DNA of 64,000 bases from Myxococcus sp. RHSTA-1-4 (GCF_020037125.1 NZ_JAIQDG010000001.1:780385-844384); one strand, 5' to 3'; positions 28,293 to 38,109 are shown, counted from the stretch's first letter. Made by a program: numbers and translations. The notes: generated by a model from the letters alone, not told the origin.

Positions 28293-29432
28293 ATGCCCGC
28301 GAAGCACCACATCTACCTCGTCCCCGGCTTCTTCGGATTCATCAACCTGGGCGAGCTCATCTACTTCGGCCACGCCTACGACTACCTGAAGGCGGAGCTG
28401 GCGCGCCGTGGAGTGGACGCCGAGGTGGTCATCGTGCTGTCCCACCCGACGGCCTCCATCCGGACGCGCACGGCGGACCTGCTGAAGGCGGTGAAGGACA
28501 CGGCGGGCGGGGATGACGGCCCCATCCACCTCATCGGCCACTCGACGGGCGGGCTGGACTCGCGGCTGTTCGTGAGCCCCGGGGCGCAGCTCACGCAGGG
28601 GCTGGAGCTGGAGCCCTTCGCGCAGCGGGTGCGCTCGGTGGTGACGGTGTCCACGCCGCACGCGGGCACGCCGCTGGCGACGTTCTTCATGGGGCTGTTC
28701 GGGCAGAAAATCCTCAAGCTGCTGTCGCTGTTCACGGTGTACGTGCTGCGCTTCGGGCGGCTGCCATTGCGGGTGGTGTTCCGCTTCGGGCACGTGCTGG
28801 TGCGGGCGGACGACACGCTCGGATGGAAGCCCACGCTGGTGGACCAGCTCTACGACCAGCTCCTGGGGGACTTCTCCTCCGAGCGGCGGGACGCGGTGGC
28901 GAAGTTCCTGAGCGACGTGGGGAACGACACGTCGCTGATTCCGCAGCTCACGCCGGAGGGCATCGACCTCTTCAACGCGAGCACGGTGGACCGGCCGGGC
29001 GTGCGGTACGGCTCGGTGGTGACGCAGTCGCGGCCGCCGTCGCTGCGCACGCGCATGTCGGCGGGGCTGGACCCGTACGCGCAGCTCACGCACACGATTT
29101 ATGCGTTCGTGTACGGGCAGACGCAGCGGATGCCGCTGACGGCGATTCCGCCGCACACGCCGGCACAGACGGCGGCGCTGGTGCAGGCGTACGGGGCGCT
29201 GCCGGGGCCCACGGCGTGTGACGGCATCGTCCCCACGCGCTCGCAGGTGTACGGGCGGGTGCTGGCGGCGGTGCGGGCGGACCACCTGGATGCGATTGGG
29301 CACTTCGACCAGCCGGCGCACCAGCCGCCGCACGTGGACTGGCTCATCTCCGGCTCCGGCTTCCGCCGGCCCCAGTTCGAGTCCACGTGGAAGAGCATCA
29401 CGGACTTCATCATGGAGGACGAGCCGCGCTGA
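28293..29432 (+). CDS. Alpha/beta hydrolase, lipase-like
   Basis: A 379-residue alpha/beta hydrolase. HIYLVPGFFGF carries the oxyanion-hole region, HLIGHSTGGLDSR holds the nucleophile Ser, and VVTVSTPHAGTPLA is typical of triacylglycerol lipases and PGAP1-like esterases. The catalytic Asp is probably in ACDGIVPT and the His in DHLDAIGHFD. It has no signal peptide. ATG 28293 has GGGGAG only 2 nt upstream, which is tight; no better in-frame start is seen. Confidence 0.88.
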   Translation: MPAKHHIYLVPGFFGFINLGELIYFGHAYDYLKAELARRGVDAEVVIVLSHPTASIRTRTADLLKAVKDTAGGDDGPIHLIGHSTGGLDSRLFVSPGAQLTQGLELEPFAQRVRSVVTVSTPHAGTPLATFFMGLFGQKILKLLSLFTVYVLRFGRLPLRVVFRFGHVLVRADDTLGWKPTLVDQLYDQLLGDFSSERRDAVAKFLSDVGNDTSLIPQLTPEGIDLFNASTVDRPGVRYGSVVTQSRPPSLRTRMSAGLDPYAQLTHTIYAFVYGQTQRMPLTAIPPHTPAQTAALVQAYGALPGPTACDGIVPTRSQVYGRVLAAVRADHLDAIGHFDQPAHQPPHVDWLISGSGFRRPQFESTWKSITDFIMEDEPR

Positions 29433-29555
29433 ACATGCGTGCCAGGCCCTGGCGCCGGAACTCCTCCACGAGCCCCTGATTCACCCTCGGCTGCCGCCAG
29501 GAAGCACGCCCGTGCACACGAAGCGCGGCGGCCCCCGAGCCCCCCGTGCCCGGGG

Positions 29556-30704
29556 TCAGTAGATGCCAATCAGGTGGATCTGCACCCTCGGGTTGCCGAG
29601 GTACTCCTTCAGTCGCCAGCGGGTCCGCATCCCGTCGTCGCGCATCCCCACGCCGCCGTCCCCGGGCGCATCCGCCCGGGCGAGGGCCTCGCGGAGCTGG
29701 GACATGGCCCAGTCGTCGAAGGTCTTGTCTCCCGAGCCCTCAATCACCTTGAGCTCCAGCAGCTTGCCCTCGCGGTCCTGACGGACTTCGACGACGGCGG
29801 CGAGCACGAGGATGGGCTCGGTGACGTCCACCATGTACATGTTCGCGGCGCGTCCCGCCTCCACGGCCGCCTGGATGCGGTTGCGCTGCTCCAGGCGATG
29901 GTCTCGCTTCCCACCTGGGGCCACGGGGCTGCCCGTCTTGCCGAAGCGCTGGATGGCATCCACCTGCTCGCGCTTCATCCGCGCGGCCAGCACCTTCAGG
30001 TCCGGAGGCGGTGGGTTCACCAGCTTCTTCGTGAAGTCCTTCTGGAGCCGCGCGAAGTACGGACCGGGAGCCCCGCTCTCCGCGCGCGCCTCCGCCAGCG
30101 CGTCCTTCGCCCACCCGTCCACCTTCTCCCGCGCGTCCTCCGCCTCGCGCGCCGCGATGGCCTTCGGATCGGGCGCCGTCCCGGGCTCATTGCGAATCGT
30201 CCGTCCCGTGGACGGCGGCTTGCCCGTGAGGCCCTGCCCCAGCAGGTGCTCCGGCACCAGGATGGGCCGGTCCTGGGCGGCGATGCGTGGGGCGTCCTCC
30301 ACCGGAGGTGTCGGCTCCTCGGGGGCTTCGTCTCCCCCGGGCCGCGCCTCTGGAGGGGTGGCCGCCACCGGGGGCTTCGGAGCCTCCCGCGCGGGCCGCT
30401 CCGCCTGACGCGGGGGTGGGGCACTCGCCCGGTCGGGCGGTCGCACCGTGGGCGCCGGAGCAGGCGGGGCCACCGGCTTCACGGGTGGGGAGAAGAACTC
30501 CAGTTCCACGACCTCACGCCGCGCCGACGCCGGAGGCCGGGCGGACGGGACCCGCGACAGCGCGAAGAAGAGCGCTGCGTGCAGGAGCACCGAGAGCAGC
30601 AGTGTGAGGCCCAGCCTGGAGCGACGTGACACTGAGGACAGCTTGCCTCGCCGGGCCCCCCGCGTGAAGCGCCCCGGGGACCGGGTGTTGACCCACCACG
30701 CCAT
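29556..30704 (-). CDS. TonB-like energy transducer protein
   Basis: A 382-residue protein with one N-terminal transmembrane helix (RLGLTLLLSVLLHAALFFAL, about 30-50), a Pro-rich linker (about 55-165), a charged helical region, and a TonB C-terminal-like domain (about 285-382; ILVLAAVVEVRQDREGKLLE and TFDDWAMSQLREAL). This is the plan of TonB. The C-terminus is longer than usual and lacks a clear YP motif, so it may be one of the TonB-like motility or transport proteins of myxobacteria. ATG 30704 was taken; a GTG at VSRRSRLGL would give a shorter N-terminus. Confidence 0.78.
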   Translation of the reverse strand: MAWWVNTRSPGRFTRGARRGKLSSVSRRSRLGLTLLLSVLLHAALFFALSRVPSARPPASARREVVELEFFSPPVKPVAPPAPAPTVRPPDRASAPPPRQAERPAREAPKPPVAATPPEARPGGDEAPEEPTPPVEDAPRIAAQDRPILVPEHLLGQGLTGKPPSTGRTIRNEPGTAPDPKAIAAREAEDAREKVDGWAKDALAEARAESGAPGPYFARLQKDFTKKLVNPPPPDLKVLAARMKREQVDAIQRFGKTGSPVAPGGKRDHRLEQRNRIQAAVEAGRAANMYMVDVTEPILVLAAVVEVRQDREGKLLELKVIEGSGDKTFDDWAMSQLREALARADAPGDGGVGMRDDGMRTRWRLKEYLGNPRVQIHLIGIY

Positions 30705-30782
30705 CCTGCCTGCCCTGCACTGTTACCTTTCATTTAGCCCCCTTGAAACGGAGGAACGGACGGCCCGGCGTACACTCGGCCC

Positions 30783-33023
30783 ATGCGTCCTTCCGTCATC
30801 CTGGGCCTGCTGCTCCTCCTCCCCACCGTGGCGCTCGGCTCACGCGTCAGCGGCTCCCTGGCCGATGCGAAGAGCCAGCCCTTCACCGACGCGGCGCTGG
30901 AGGTGGTCCGCGAGCCCCAGGGCAAGGTGGTGGCACGGGGTCGGACGGGGCCGGAGGGCCAGTTCAGCTTCAACCTGCCGCCCGGCGACTACCGCCTGCG
31001 CGTGCGCACTCCGGAGCTGTGCGCGGTCCACGAAGTGGCCCTGGAAGTGAAGGACGAGGACCTCGCGAGCCTCCCCACGCAGCTTCCGCGCTGCGTGCGC
31101 GTCACGGGCCGCGCGTTGGGCGCGGGAGGAGCCCCGCTCGCCGGCGGCAGGGTGACGCTGGACTGGCTCAACTCCGAGGAGCCCGACCAGACCGCCACCA
31201 CGGATGCGGAGGGACGGTTCGAGCTCCCGCGAGCGTCCCAGGGCGCGGTCCGGGTGTCCCTCGTGGACGCCTCGGGCAGGGACCTGCTGAGCAGGACACG
31301 GCTGACGGCGCCCCGGGAACTGGAGGTCCGCGGGGCGAGGATGCACCAGGTCCTCGTCCGTGGCCCCACCGGAGCCCCGCTGAAGAACGCCGAGGTCCTC
31401 CTGGTCCCCGAGGCACGCAATGGCACCAACCAGCTCAGCCGGACGGATGCCCGCGGCCTCGCCAACTTCCCCGTCTGGGCTCCGGGACGCTATCGGCTGC
31501 TGGCGTCCTGGGAGCAGGAGGACCGGTTCCGCCGCTCCGTGTGGCGAGACGTCGAGCTGAAGGGGGACCCCGAGGAAACACTCCCGGAGCTGAGCTTCGC
31601 GGAGCGCCCCGCGTCCGCCACGCTCCAGGGACGGGTGCACCGGCCGGACGGCCGCCCCTTCGCGGGCTCGAAGGTGACCGCCGTCCAGCGCTTCCCGTCC
31701 GTGCCGCTGGACGACGACTTCCTCCGTGACCAGACCTACTCCACCGAGAGCGCGACCACCCTGACGGACGCGGAAGGGAACTTCGTCCTGCGGGACCTGC
31801 GCGAGGGCGAGTACGTGCTCACCGCGGAGCCCCCGCTCGGGAGCAGGGGGGTCCTCGCGAGGACGGGAGGCCCGCCCGTCGACATGTCGGTCATGCCCTC
31901 CTGTGCGTCGAGCGCCTCCGGTCGCGTGGTCGACGAGCAGGGCGCTCCGGTCCGAAGCTTCCGGGTGCTGCATGAACGCGTGAAGAACGAGGAGGGTCGC
32001 TTCCATTCCAACCTGGGCTGTCACCTCTTCATCTGGGCGGAAGGCTTCCTCCCCCGGTGGCTCGAGGTCCCCGCCTCGACGACGGAGCACGTGTCGCTGC
32101 CGGACGTCGTGCTCGTGCGGGGACGGCAACTCGAGGGGAAGGTGGTTCATCCGGACAGGGGCCCCCAGGCGGGCATCACCCTCACCGCGGAGTGGAAGGG
32201 CTCCCAGGAGTCCGTCGACTCGAAGCCCACCGACGCCGCCGGACGCTTCTCCCTGGGCCCCGTCCCACGAGACAGGGATGTGGTGCTGACGACGAAGTGG
32301 TGGCGAGGCACGCTGCGTCAGCGTGTCTCTCCGAAGCACAAGGGCGAGGTCACCTTCCGCCTGCCCGCCTCCGAGACGCCAGTGCTCATCCACGCGCTGT
32401 CGGCGGAGGGCCTCCCGCACGTGGGCATCGAGGTCACCGCCGAGAACGCGGATGGGGTGTTCAAGGGGCACTCGAACGACTCCCACGAGGTCAGCCTGAA
32501 GCTGCCGCCCGGAGCGTACGAGATACGAGTGGTCGACACGGCGGACTCGCGGGGCCCTCGGGCCGGGCTTCCCGCGCGCTTCGCCCCGCTGAAGGTCCAG
32601 GTCCCCGCGAAGGGCGCCGCCACGGTGGAGGTCCGGGCCACGCGCGGCACGGGAGCGCTGCGCGTGCTGCTGCCCCGGCCGAGCCACTATCGCGATGTCT
32701 ACGTCGTGCCCGGAGCGCGGCCCTGGCCCGGGGACCTCGACGCACTCGCGTCCCTGCCGGGGACACTCGAGGCGGATGCCGCCGCGGATGGGACGGTGGA
32801 CCTCGCGGCACCGGATGCGCCCTTCATCCCCTTCAACTCCGTCCTGAAGGACTTCAGCCAGCTCGTGCCCGGTACGTACACGGTCTTCGCCAGGAACTCG
32901 TATGGCGGCACCCTGGGGCGGTCGATGCTCTTCCGGAAGGTCATCGAGGTCGGGGGGCCCAAGCGTCAGGTCGTCCAGGTCCGCTTCGAGGGCCCGGACG
33001 CGCGCGAGCTGCCCTGGTGGTAG
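30783..33023 (+). CDS. Secreted protein with carboxypeptidase-regulatory-like repeats
   Basis: A 746-residue exported protein (signal peptide to about TVALGSRV). It is built of six or seven beta-sandwich repeats of about 90 residues, each with the pattern V.G.V.D..G.P..GA.V....TDAEGRF.L..L..G.Y, as in the carboxypeptidase regulatory-like domain. No enzyme domain is seen. The next gene is a paralog with the same closing phrase (RQVVQVRFEG) and the same RVLLPRPSHY segment, so they arose by tandem duplication. A surface scaffold or binding role is inferred. No clear Shine-Dalgarno was found before ATG 30783. Confidence 0.82.
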   Translation: MRPSVILGLLLLLPTVALGSRVSGSLADAKSQPFTDAALEVVREPQGKVVARGRTGPEGQFSFNLPPGDYRLRVRTPELCAVHEVALEVKDEDLASLPTQLPRCVRVTGRALGAGGAPLAGGRVTLDWLNSEEPDQTATTDAEGRFELPRASQGAVRVSLVDASGRDLLSRTRLTAPRELEVRGARMHQVLVRGPTGAPLKNAEVLLVPEARNGTNQLSRTDARGLANFPVWAPGRYRLLASWEQEDRFRRSVWRDVELKGDPEETLPELSFAERPASATLQGRVHRPDGRPFAGSKVTAVQRFPSVPLDDDFLRDQTYSTESATTLTDAEGNFVLRDLREGEYVLTAEPPLGSRGVLARTGGPPVDMSVMPSCASSASGRVVDEQGAPVRSFRVLHERVKNEEGRFHSNLGCHLFIWAEGFLPRWLEVPASTTEHVSLPDVVLVRGRQLEGKVVHPDRGPQAGITLTAEWKGSQESVDSKPTDAAGRFSLGPVPRDRDVVLTTKWWRGTLRQRVSPKHKGEVTFRLPASETPVLIHALSAEGLPHVGIEVTAENADGVFKGHSNDSHEVSLKLPPGAYEIRVVDTADSRGPRAGLPARFAPLKVQVPAKGAATVEVRATRGTGALRVLLPRPSHYRDVYVVPGARPWPGDLDALASLPGTLEADAAADGTVDLAAPDAPFIPFNSVLKDFSQLVPGTYTVFARNSYGGTLGRSMLFRKVIEVGGPKRQVVQVRFEGPDARELPWW

Positions 33024-33062
33024 CCGCCGTGGGCCGGGGCCACCGCGGCTAGAGTCGGGGGC

Positions 33063-34850
33063 ATGTGGCTCCGCGTCCGCACACTGCTCCCGCTGCTGCT
33101 CTCCACCGTGGCGCTCGGCTCGCCCGCGAGTCCTCTTCCGGCTGAAGGAGCCGCGCCCGATGCCGGTGCGCCGCAAGCGTCCGCCCGGATGCTACGGGTC
33201 CGCGTGCTCGGTCCGGAAGGTGCGCCCCTGCCGGGCAGCAAGGTGCAGCTCGTTCCCGAGCCCCTGGAGGGCGTCCATTTGTGGCTTGAAACGGACGACA
33301 AGGGCGAGTCAGTCCACCCGGCCCCCGCGCCCGGCCGCTATCGGGTGCTGGCGTACTGGACGGCGCAAGGACGGTTCCGGCGCTACGTCTGGCAGGACGT
33401 CGAGCTGCGGCCCGGCACGGATGACTCGCGCGTGGAGCTCCGCTTCGAGCGGCGGTCCACGCCTCCCATCTCGGGACAGGTCCGGAACCTGGACGGACTT
33501 CCCGTCGCCGGAGCCACGGTAGAAGCGTACCAGCACTTCCCCTCCGTGCCGCTGGACGAGGACTTCCTCCGCAACACGGCCTGGCCACGGGAGACCACAA
33601 CCGCGACAACGGACGCAGAGGGCCGCTTCACCCTGGAGCCCCTTCGCGCGGGCGACTACGGGCTCGAGGTGAGACATGAGGAAGGCATTGGCGATGCCAC
33701 CGCCAGGACAGGAGGCCCGCCGGTCGACATCATGCTGGCCCCCCGCTGCGCGAGGACCGCCTCCGGCCGCGTGGTCGACGAGCGCGGCGCTCCGGTCACG
33801 CGCTTCCAGGTGGACTCGCATCGCGTGCGTGACGCGAAGGGACGCTTCACGCTCGAGGGCGCCTGCTACCTCAACATCGAGGCCGGGGGCTTCGTGTCCC
33901 AGGGCTTCCCGTTGCTCGGCTTCAAGTCGAAGCACGTGGACATGCCGGACATCGTGCTCGAAAGGGGACGCCAGCTCATGGGCCGCGTCCTGGACGCGGA
34001 CGGCAAGCCGGTAGCGGACGTGCAGCTCACCGCGCATTGGACGGGCATCACGAGCCGTCCCGACTCCGCGAGCACCAACGCCTCCGGCCGCTTCTCCCTC
34101 GGGCCGGTTCCGACGGGGCGGGAAGTGACGCTGACGGCGATATGGGACGAAGGGGCCGTGCGGCAGCGCATCGCGCCCGGGAAGGAAGGCAAGGTCACCT
34201 TCCGCTTCCCCATCGAGAACGCCCGTCTGGAAGTGCGCATCCTGGATTCGGAAGGAGCGCCGCTCCAGGGAATGGACGTCACCGCGGAGAGCACGGCGGG
34301 CGAATTCTCCCTGCGCACGGACGGCTCGGGCCAGGCGGTCCGGAGCGTCCCCGCCGGAGCCTACGAGGTCCGTGTCACGCGGGAGCCGTCACTCCCGCCA
34401 TCGAAGTCGCATGTCCCTCGCCGCTTCGCTCCGGTGAGCGTTCAACTTCCGGAGGGAGGCACGGCTCCGGTCGAGCTCCGGCAACAGCGAGGCACGGGAC
34501 GGCTCCGTGTGCTGTTGCCCAGGCCGTCGCACTACGAGGGCATCCACGTCGTTCCAGGAGCCCACGACTGGCCTGCCGACACTCAGGCACTGGGGAAGCA
34601 CCTGGAGTCCCGGCTGGTCGCGGACGCACGAGCGGATCTCGAGGCACAGCCGGCCGTGCCGCTCATCGGCTACACGTCGCAGAACGACTTCAGCGAGCTG
34701 GTGCCCGGCCCCTACACCGTCTTCGCGATGAACCCGTACGACGACGGCCCGAGGCTGCTGCTCTTCCGGAAGGTCGTCCACATCCGGGGCCCCGAGCGGC
34801 AGGTCGTCCAGGTCCGCTTCGAGGGCGAGGACACACGCAGGCTGCCCTGA
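33063..34850 (+). CDS. Paralogous secreted protein with carboxypeptidase-regulatory-like repeats
   Basis: A 595-residue exported protein (signal peptide to about STVALGSP), 39 nt after its longer paralog. It shares QHFPSVPLDEDFLRN, TARTGGPPVD, GRVVDERGAPV, RFSLGPVP, GTGRLRVLLPRPSHY and RQVVQVRFEG with that gene, and lacks the first repeat or two. Both are probably on one transcript. No catalytic motifs. The two may be antigenic or substrate-specific variants of one surface protein. Confidence 0.82.
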   Translation: MWLRVRTLLPLLLSTVALGSPASPLPAEGAAPDAGAPQASARMLRVRVLGPEGAPLPGSKVQLVPEPLEGVHLWLETDDKGESVHPAPAPGRYRVLAYWTAQGRFRRYVWQDVELRPGTDDSRVELRFERRSTPPISGQVRNLDGLPVAGATVEAYQHFPSVPLDEDFLRNTAWPRETTTATTDAEGRFTLEPLRAGDYGLEVRHEEGIGDATARTGGPPVDIMLAPRCARTASGRVVDERGAPVTRFQVDSHRVRDAKGRFTLEGACYLNIEAGGFVSQGFPLLGFKSKHVDMPDIVLERGRQLMGRVLDADGKPVADVQLTAHWTGITSRPDSASTNASGRFSLGPVPTGREVTLTAIWDEGAVRQRIAPGKEGKVTFRFPIENARLEVRILDSEGAPLQGMDVTAESTAGEFSLRTDGSGQAVRSVPAGAYEVRVTREPSLPPSKSHVPRRFAPVSVQLPEGGTAPVELRQQRGTGRLRVLLPRPSHYEGIHVVPGAHDWPADTQALGKHLESRLVADARADLEAQPAVPLIGYTSQNDFSELVPGPYTVFAMNPYDDGPRLLLFRKVVHIRGPERQVVQVRFEGEDTRRLP

Positions 34851-35280
34851 GGACTGCGCGCCTCATTCAGGACGCGGATGAGAGCCCTGCCGCGGAGCAC
34901 GTCGAGGCCGAGAGGACTGGCGGAGCCGCGTTGGCCACCGGTGCTGCATCGCCAGAGGCGCCCGTCTCCGACGGAGTGGTGCCGGGTCATGCACCCCGAG
35001 AAAGGGGCGCACTCTCCACGCACGCCGCGCCCTCATGCGCTTCTCGACAGCGCGAGCGCCTGGCCGTGTCACCTGGCAATCGCGCCGCCTGGCTCCCGAG
35101 AGACAGGTGCCCGGGAGCTCGACGAAAGCATGCGGGAAGTAAGCGCGTTTGCGCTCGTCCGGTCGCGAACGCGGCTGGATGTCCATCACGACACGTGCAA
35201 CGCCCTCTTCGAGGCGCCGCCATGTCCCAGGCACCGCCGGGCGGCGCCTTGCCTCGTACGATTCGCTACCGCGATATGCG
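34851..35280. other. Intergenic region, 430 nt
   Basis: Between the second paralog and the convergent hotdog gene. Several overlapping frames exist, but none has a ribosome site, codon bias or a recognisable product. A decayed gene is possible. I see no strong hairpin or repeat. Confidence 0.4.
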
Positions 35281-35772
35281 TCAGTAGCGCTTCAGCACCG
35301 CGAGGAAGCGTGCATCCGCGATGTGCTTCCCCTCGAAGTCCTCCAGCCGCACCGGCACCCACTCACGGGCCTTGTCGCCCTTCTGGCGGAGCGCGGCGTC
35401 CAGGGTGGTGAGCACCTCGACGGGAGGCTCGCAGATGCCGCGCACCCCACCCTTCGCCTTGGCGTGGAAGGACACCTCCACCTTGTCCACCAGCGCGTTG
35501 TAGCGGCCCGGTGGAAAGTGGCGGAAGAGCCACAGCCCCATCGTCAACTCCATCACCGTCACCTGCACGCCCAGGTACACGCCGCCCACGTGGTTGCGCG
35601 TGCGCCGCCGCAGCGGCACGGATGCTCGCGTCCGCGCATCCGACACCTCCTCCACCTTGAAACCCATCACCCCCGACAGCGGGATGACATTCTTCACCGC
35701 CACCGTCATCAGGGCATTCGCCGCCGCCGGTGACACCTGGCGCAGCCTTTCCACGAGGTCGAGCGCGAGCAT
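35281..35772 (-). CDS. DUF4442/hotdog-fold protein
   Basis: A 163-residue single hotdog domain: SGVMGFKVEEVSDARTRASV, RNHVGGVYLGVQVTVMEL (the central helix region, where thioesterases have HxxxL) and VEVSFHAKAKGGVRG. This resembles the DUF4442/YiiD-type acyl-CoA thioesterase-like group. The substrate is unknown. It diverges from the amine oxidase across 280 nt that contain an imperfect tandem repeat. Confidence 0.8.
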   Translation of the reverse strand: MLALDLVERLRQVSPAAANALMTVAVKNVIPLSGVMGFKVEEVSDARTRASVPLRRRTRNHVGGVYLGVQVTVMELTMGLWLFRHFPPGRYNALVDKVEVSFHAKAKGGVRGICEPPVEVLTTLDAALRQKGDKAREWVPVRLEDFEGKHIADARFLAVLKRY

Positions 35773-35843
35773 GGCTCCTCACCATCCAACGAGGGGACCG
35801 GCATCGTAGCGCCGACGCGGGCACGAGTACGGCTCCTCGGAGC

Positions 35844-35992
35844 GACATTCCATCTTCCGCGCGTGGGGCACAGCGGAGCCACCGCATACGTGGAGGGAGT
35901 GCCGGGAGCGCGCCGCGGAACGACCTTCCGTCTTCCGCCCCCAGGCCACGGGAACGCCCGCATCATTCATGGAGTGCCGGGGACGTGCCGCG
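35844..35992. repeat. Imperfect intergenic tandem repeat, about 76-nt unit
   Basis: Two adjacent units. The first has GACATTCCATCTTCCGC at 35844 and GGAGTGCCGGGAGCGCGCC at 35896; the second has GACCTTCCGTCTTCCGC at 35922 and GGAGTGCCGGGGACGTGCC at 35971. The offsets are 78 and 75 nt. It lies upstream of the amine oxidase and hotdog genes. Confidence 0.65.
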
Positions 35993-36052
35993 CACGGCGC
36001 TGCCCCCCTGTCCCGCGCCCGGCATAGAGTCCCCGCCTGGACCGGAGGGCAC

Positions 36053-37444
36053 ATGGACACGAGCGCAGTGGATGTCGTCATCGTCGGCGCCGGAGTGGCG
36101 GGACTCACCACCGCGCGGGCCCTCTCCCGGGCCGGGGTCTCCGTGGCCGTGCTCGAGGCGAGGGAGCGCGTCGGAGGACGCACCCTCACCCAGTCGCTGG
36201 GAGGCGAGGCCGTGGACCTCGGCGGGCAGTGGGTGGGACCTCAACAGCGCCACGTGCTGCGCCTCGCGGACGAGCTGGGCCTGGAGCGCTTCCCCCAGCA
36301 CCACCACGGCACGAAGGTGCTCGACGTGCGCGGGGAGCTGCGCACCTATCGCGGCCAGGTGCCCTCGCTGCCGCTGCTGTCGCTGCTGGACCTCCAGCGC
36401 ATCATCTGGAAGCTGGACGGACTGGCGAAGCGCGTCCCCCGCGAGCGGCCCTGCGCCGCGCCCCGCGCCGCCGAGTGGGACACCCTCACGCTGGAGGAGT
36501 GGAAGCAGCGCCACGTCCCCACCTGGGGCGCCCGCGCCGCGCTGGACATCGCCACTCGCGCCGTCTTCGCCGCCGAGCCCTCCGAGCTGTCCTTCCTCCA
36601 CTTCCTCTTCTACGTGCACTCCAACCACGGCCTGATGCCCCTCACCACCATCGAGGGCGGCGCCCAGGCCGAGCGCTTCACCGGAGGCGCCCAGGCCCTC
36701 AGCCTTCGCATGGCCGGCGAGCTGGGCCCACGCGTCCACCTCTCCACCCCCGTGCGCGCCGTGCTCCAGGACGGAGATGGCGTCACCGTCACCGCCGAGG
36801 ACGGCCGTGCGTGGCGAGCACGCTACGCCGTGGTCGCCGTCCCCCCCGCGCTGGCCGAGCGCATCGACTTCGGCGCCACGCTCCCACCGGAGCGCCGCCG
36901 CGCCCATGCCGACCTCCCCATGGGCAGCGTCATCAAGGTGGTGGCCACATACGAGCGTCCCTTCTGGCGCGAGGCCGGATTCTCCGGCGAGGCCGTGAGC
37001 GACACCGGCCCCGTGCGCCTGTGCTTCGACGACTGTGGCGCCAACGGCCACCACCCCGCCCTGGTGGGCTTCTTCCTCGGGGAGACGGCGCGCGCGTGGA
37101 CGGGCCGCCCGTCCGAGGAGCGCCAGCGGGCCGCGCTGGAGTGCTTCGCGCGTTTCTTCGGTCCCAAGGCCCTGAAGCCCACCGCCGTCGCGGACCTGGA
37201 CTGGATTGCCGAGCCCTGGAGCAAGGGCTGTTATGTCGGCCTCCCCCGTCCCGGCACGCTCACCGCCATCGGCGACGCCCTGCGCACGCCGTTCGGCCGC
37301 GTCCACTGGGCGGGCACGGAGACGGCCATCGAGGGCTGCGGCTACATCGACGGCGCGGTGGAGTCCGGCGAGCGCGCGGCCACGGAGCTGTCCGCACGCC
37401 TGGCCACGTCGGGAGCCGGTGCCTCCCGGAGCCGCGCCGTCTAG
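36053..37444 (+). CDS. Flavin monoamine oxidase family protein
   Basis: A 463-residue FAD enzyme. Dinucleotide motif VVIVGAGVAGLTTARAL at the N-terminus, then LEARERVGGRTLTQ and DLGGQWVGPQQ, and the closing FAD motif VHWAGTETAIEGCGYIDGAVESG. Members oxidise primary amines such as putrescine or biogenic amines to aldehydes with release of H2O2 and ammonia. GGAGGG lies before ATG 36053, which removes an unlikely 28-residue extension. No signal peptide. Confidence 0.92.
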   Translation: MDTSAVDVVIVGAGVAGLTTARALSRAGVSVAVLEARERVGGRTLTQSLGGEAVDLGGQWVGPQQRHVLRLADELGLERFPQHHHGTKVLDVRGELRTYRGQVPSLPLLSLLDLQRIIWKLDGLAKRVPRERPCAAPRAAEWDTLTLEEWKQRHVPTWGARAALDIATRAVFAAEPSELSFLHFLFYVHSNHGLMPLTTIEGGAQAERFTGGAQALSLRMAGELGPRVHLSTPVRAVLQDGDGVTVTAEDGRAWRARYAVVAVPPALAERIDFGATLPPERRRAHADLPMGSVIKVVATYERPFWREAGFSGEAVSDTGPVRLCFDDCGANGHHPALVGFFLGETARAWTGRPSEERQRAALECFARFFGPKALKPTAVADLDWIAEPWSKGCYVGLPRPGTLTAIGDALRTPFGRVHWAGTETAIEGCGYIDGAVESGERAATELSARLATSGAGASRSRAV

Positions 37445-37537
37445 GCCCGGCCGCCTGCACCCCTGCCGTCGCGGCGTGGATTGGCATCCATGGAGACCGT
37501 CCCCACCCTTGGGAGGCCCTCTGGAGGAGGCCGGAAC

Positions 37538-38086
37538 ATGAACTTTCCCAGTCACGTGAATCTCCCCGCGGATGCCCGCGAGGAGCTCATCGATTTCCTC
37601 AACACGCTGCTGGCGGATTCCATCGACCTGCACTGGCAGATAAAGCAGGCCCACTGGAACATCCGTGGCAAGCACTTCTACAGCCGTCACGAGCTGTTCG
37701 ACGAGCTGGCCGGGCACGCGCGCAAGCAGGCCGACGCGTTCGCCGAGCGCGCCGGCACCCTGGGCGGCTACGCCGAGGGCACCATCCGCCTCGCCGCGAA
37801 GAACAGCGAGCTGCCCGAGTACGACCTGACGGCCGTGGACGGCGACTCGCACCTGAAGGTCCTGGTGGAGCGCTTCGCGCGCTACGGGGCCAGCCTCCGC
37901 AACGGCATCCACCGCTCCGACGAGCTGAACGACCCCGTCACCACGGACCTGCTCACGCAGACGCTGGGCGAGGTGGAGCTGGACCTCTGGTTCCTGGAGA
38001 GCCACCTGCACGGCGACGTGCGCGCCGGCGTGCGCCGCGGGGAGCGGGCCGGGGAAGGCATCTCCCCCCAGCCCCCCAACGCCTGA
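37538..38086 (+). CDS. dps: Dps-family DNA-binding ferritin-like protein
   Basis: A 182-residue Dps. The ferroxidase residues lie in the usual places: DLHWQIKQAHWNIRG with both His, and ELFDELAGHARKQADAFAERA with the Asp and Glu. LGEVELDLWFLESHLHG is the family C-terminal helix. Dps dodecamers oxidise iron with H2O2 and protect DNA in stationary phase. AGGAGG at 37525-37530 lies 7 nt before ATG 37538, which fixes the start; an upstream ATG (37481) has no such site. The amine oxidase upstream makes H2O2, a possible functional link. Two hairpins follow the gene. Confidence 0.93.
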   Translation: MNFPSHVNLPADAREELIDFLNTLLADSIDLHWQIKQAHWNIRGKHFYSRHELFDELAGHARKQADAFAERAGTLGGYAEGTIRLAAKNSELPEYDLTAVDGDSHLKVLVERFARYGASLRNGIHRSDELNDPVTTDLLTQTLGEVELDLWFLESHLHGDVRAGVRRGERAGEGISPQPPNA

Positions 38087-38109
38087 CGGCGCGTTGACCC
38101 GTGGACGGC

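Noticed and set aside
34851..35280. Several small frames between the repeat-protein gene and the hotdog gene
   Set aside because: They overlap in several phases, lack ribosome sites and resemble no protein.
36053..38086. Amine oxidase and dps as a formal operon
   Set aside because: The 93-nt gap and the separate strong ribosome site leave this open; the H2O2 link is only suggestive.
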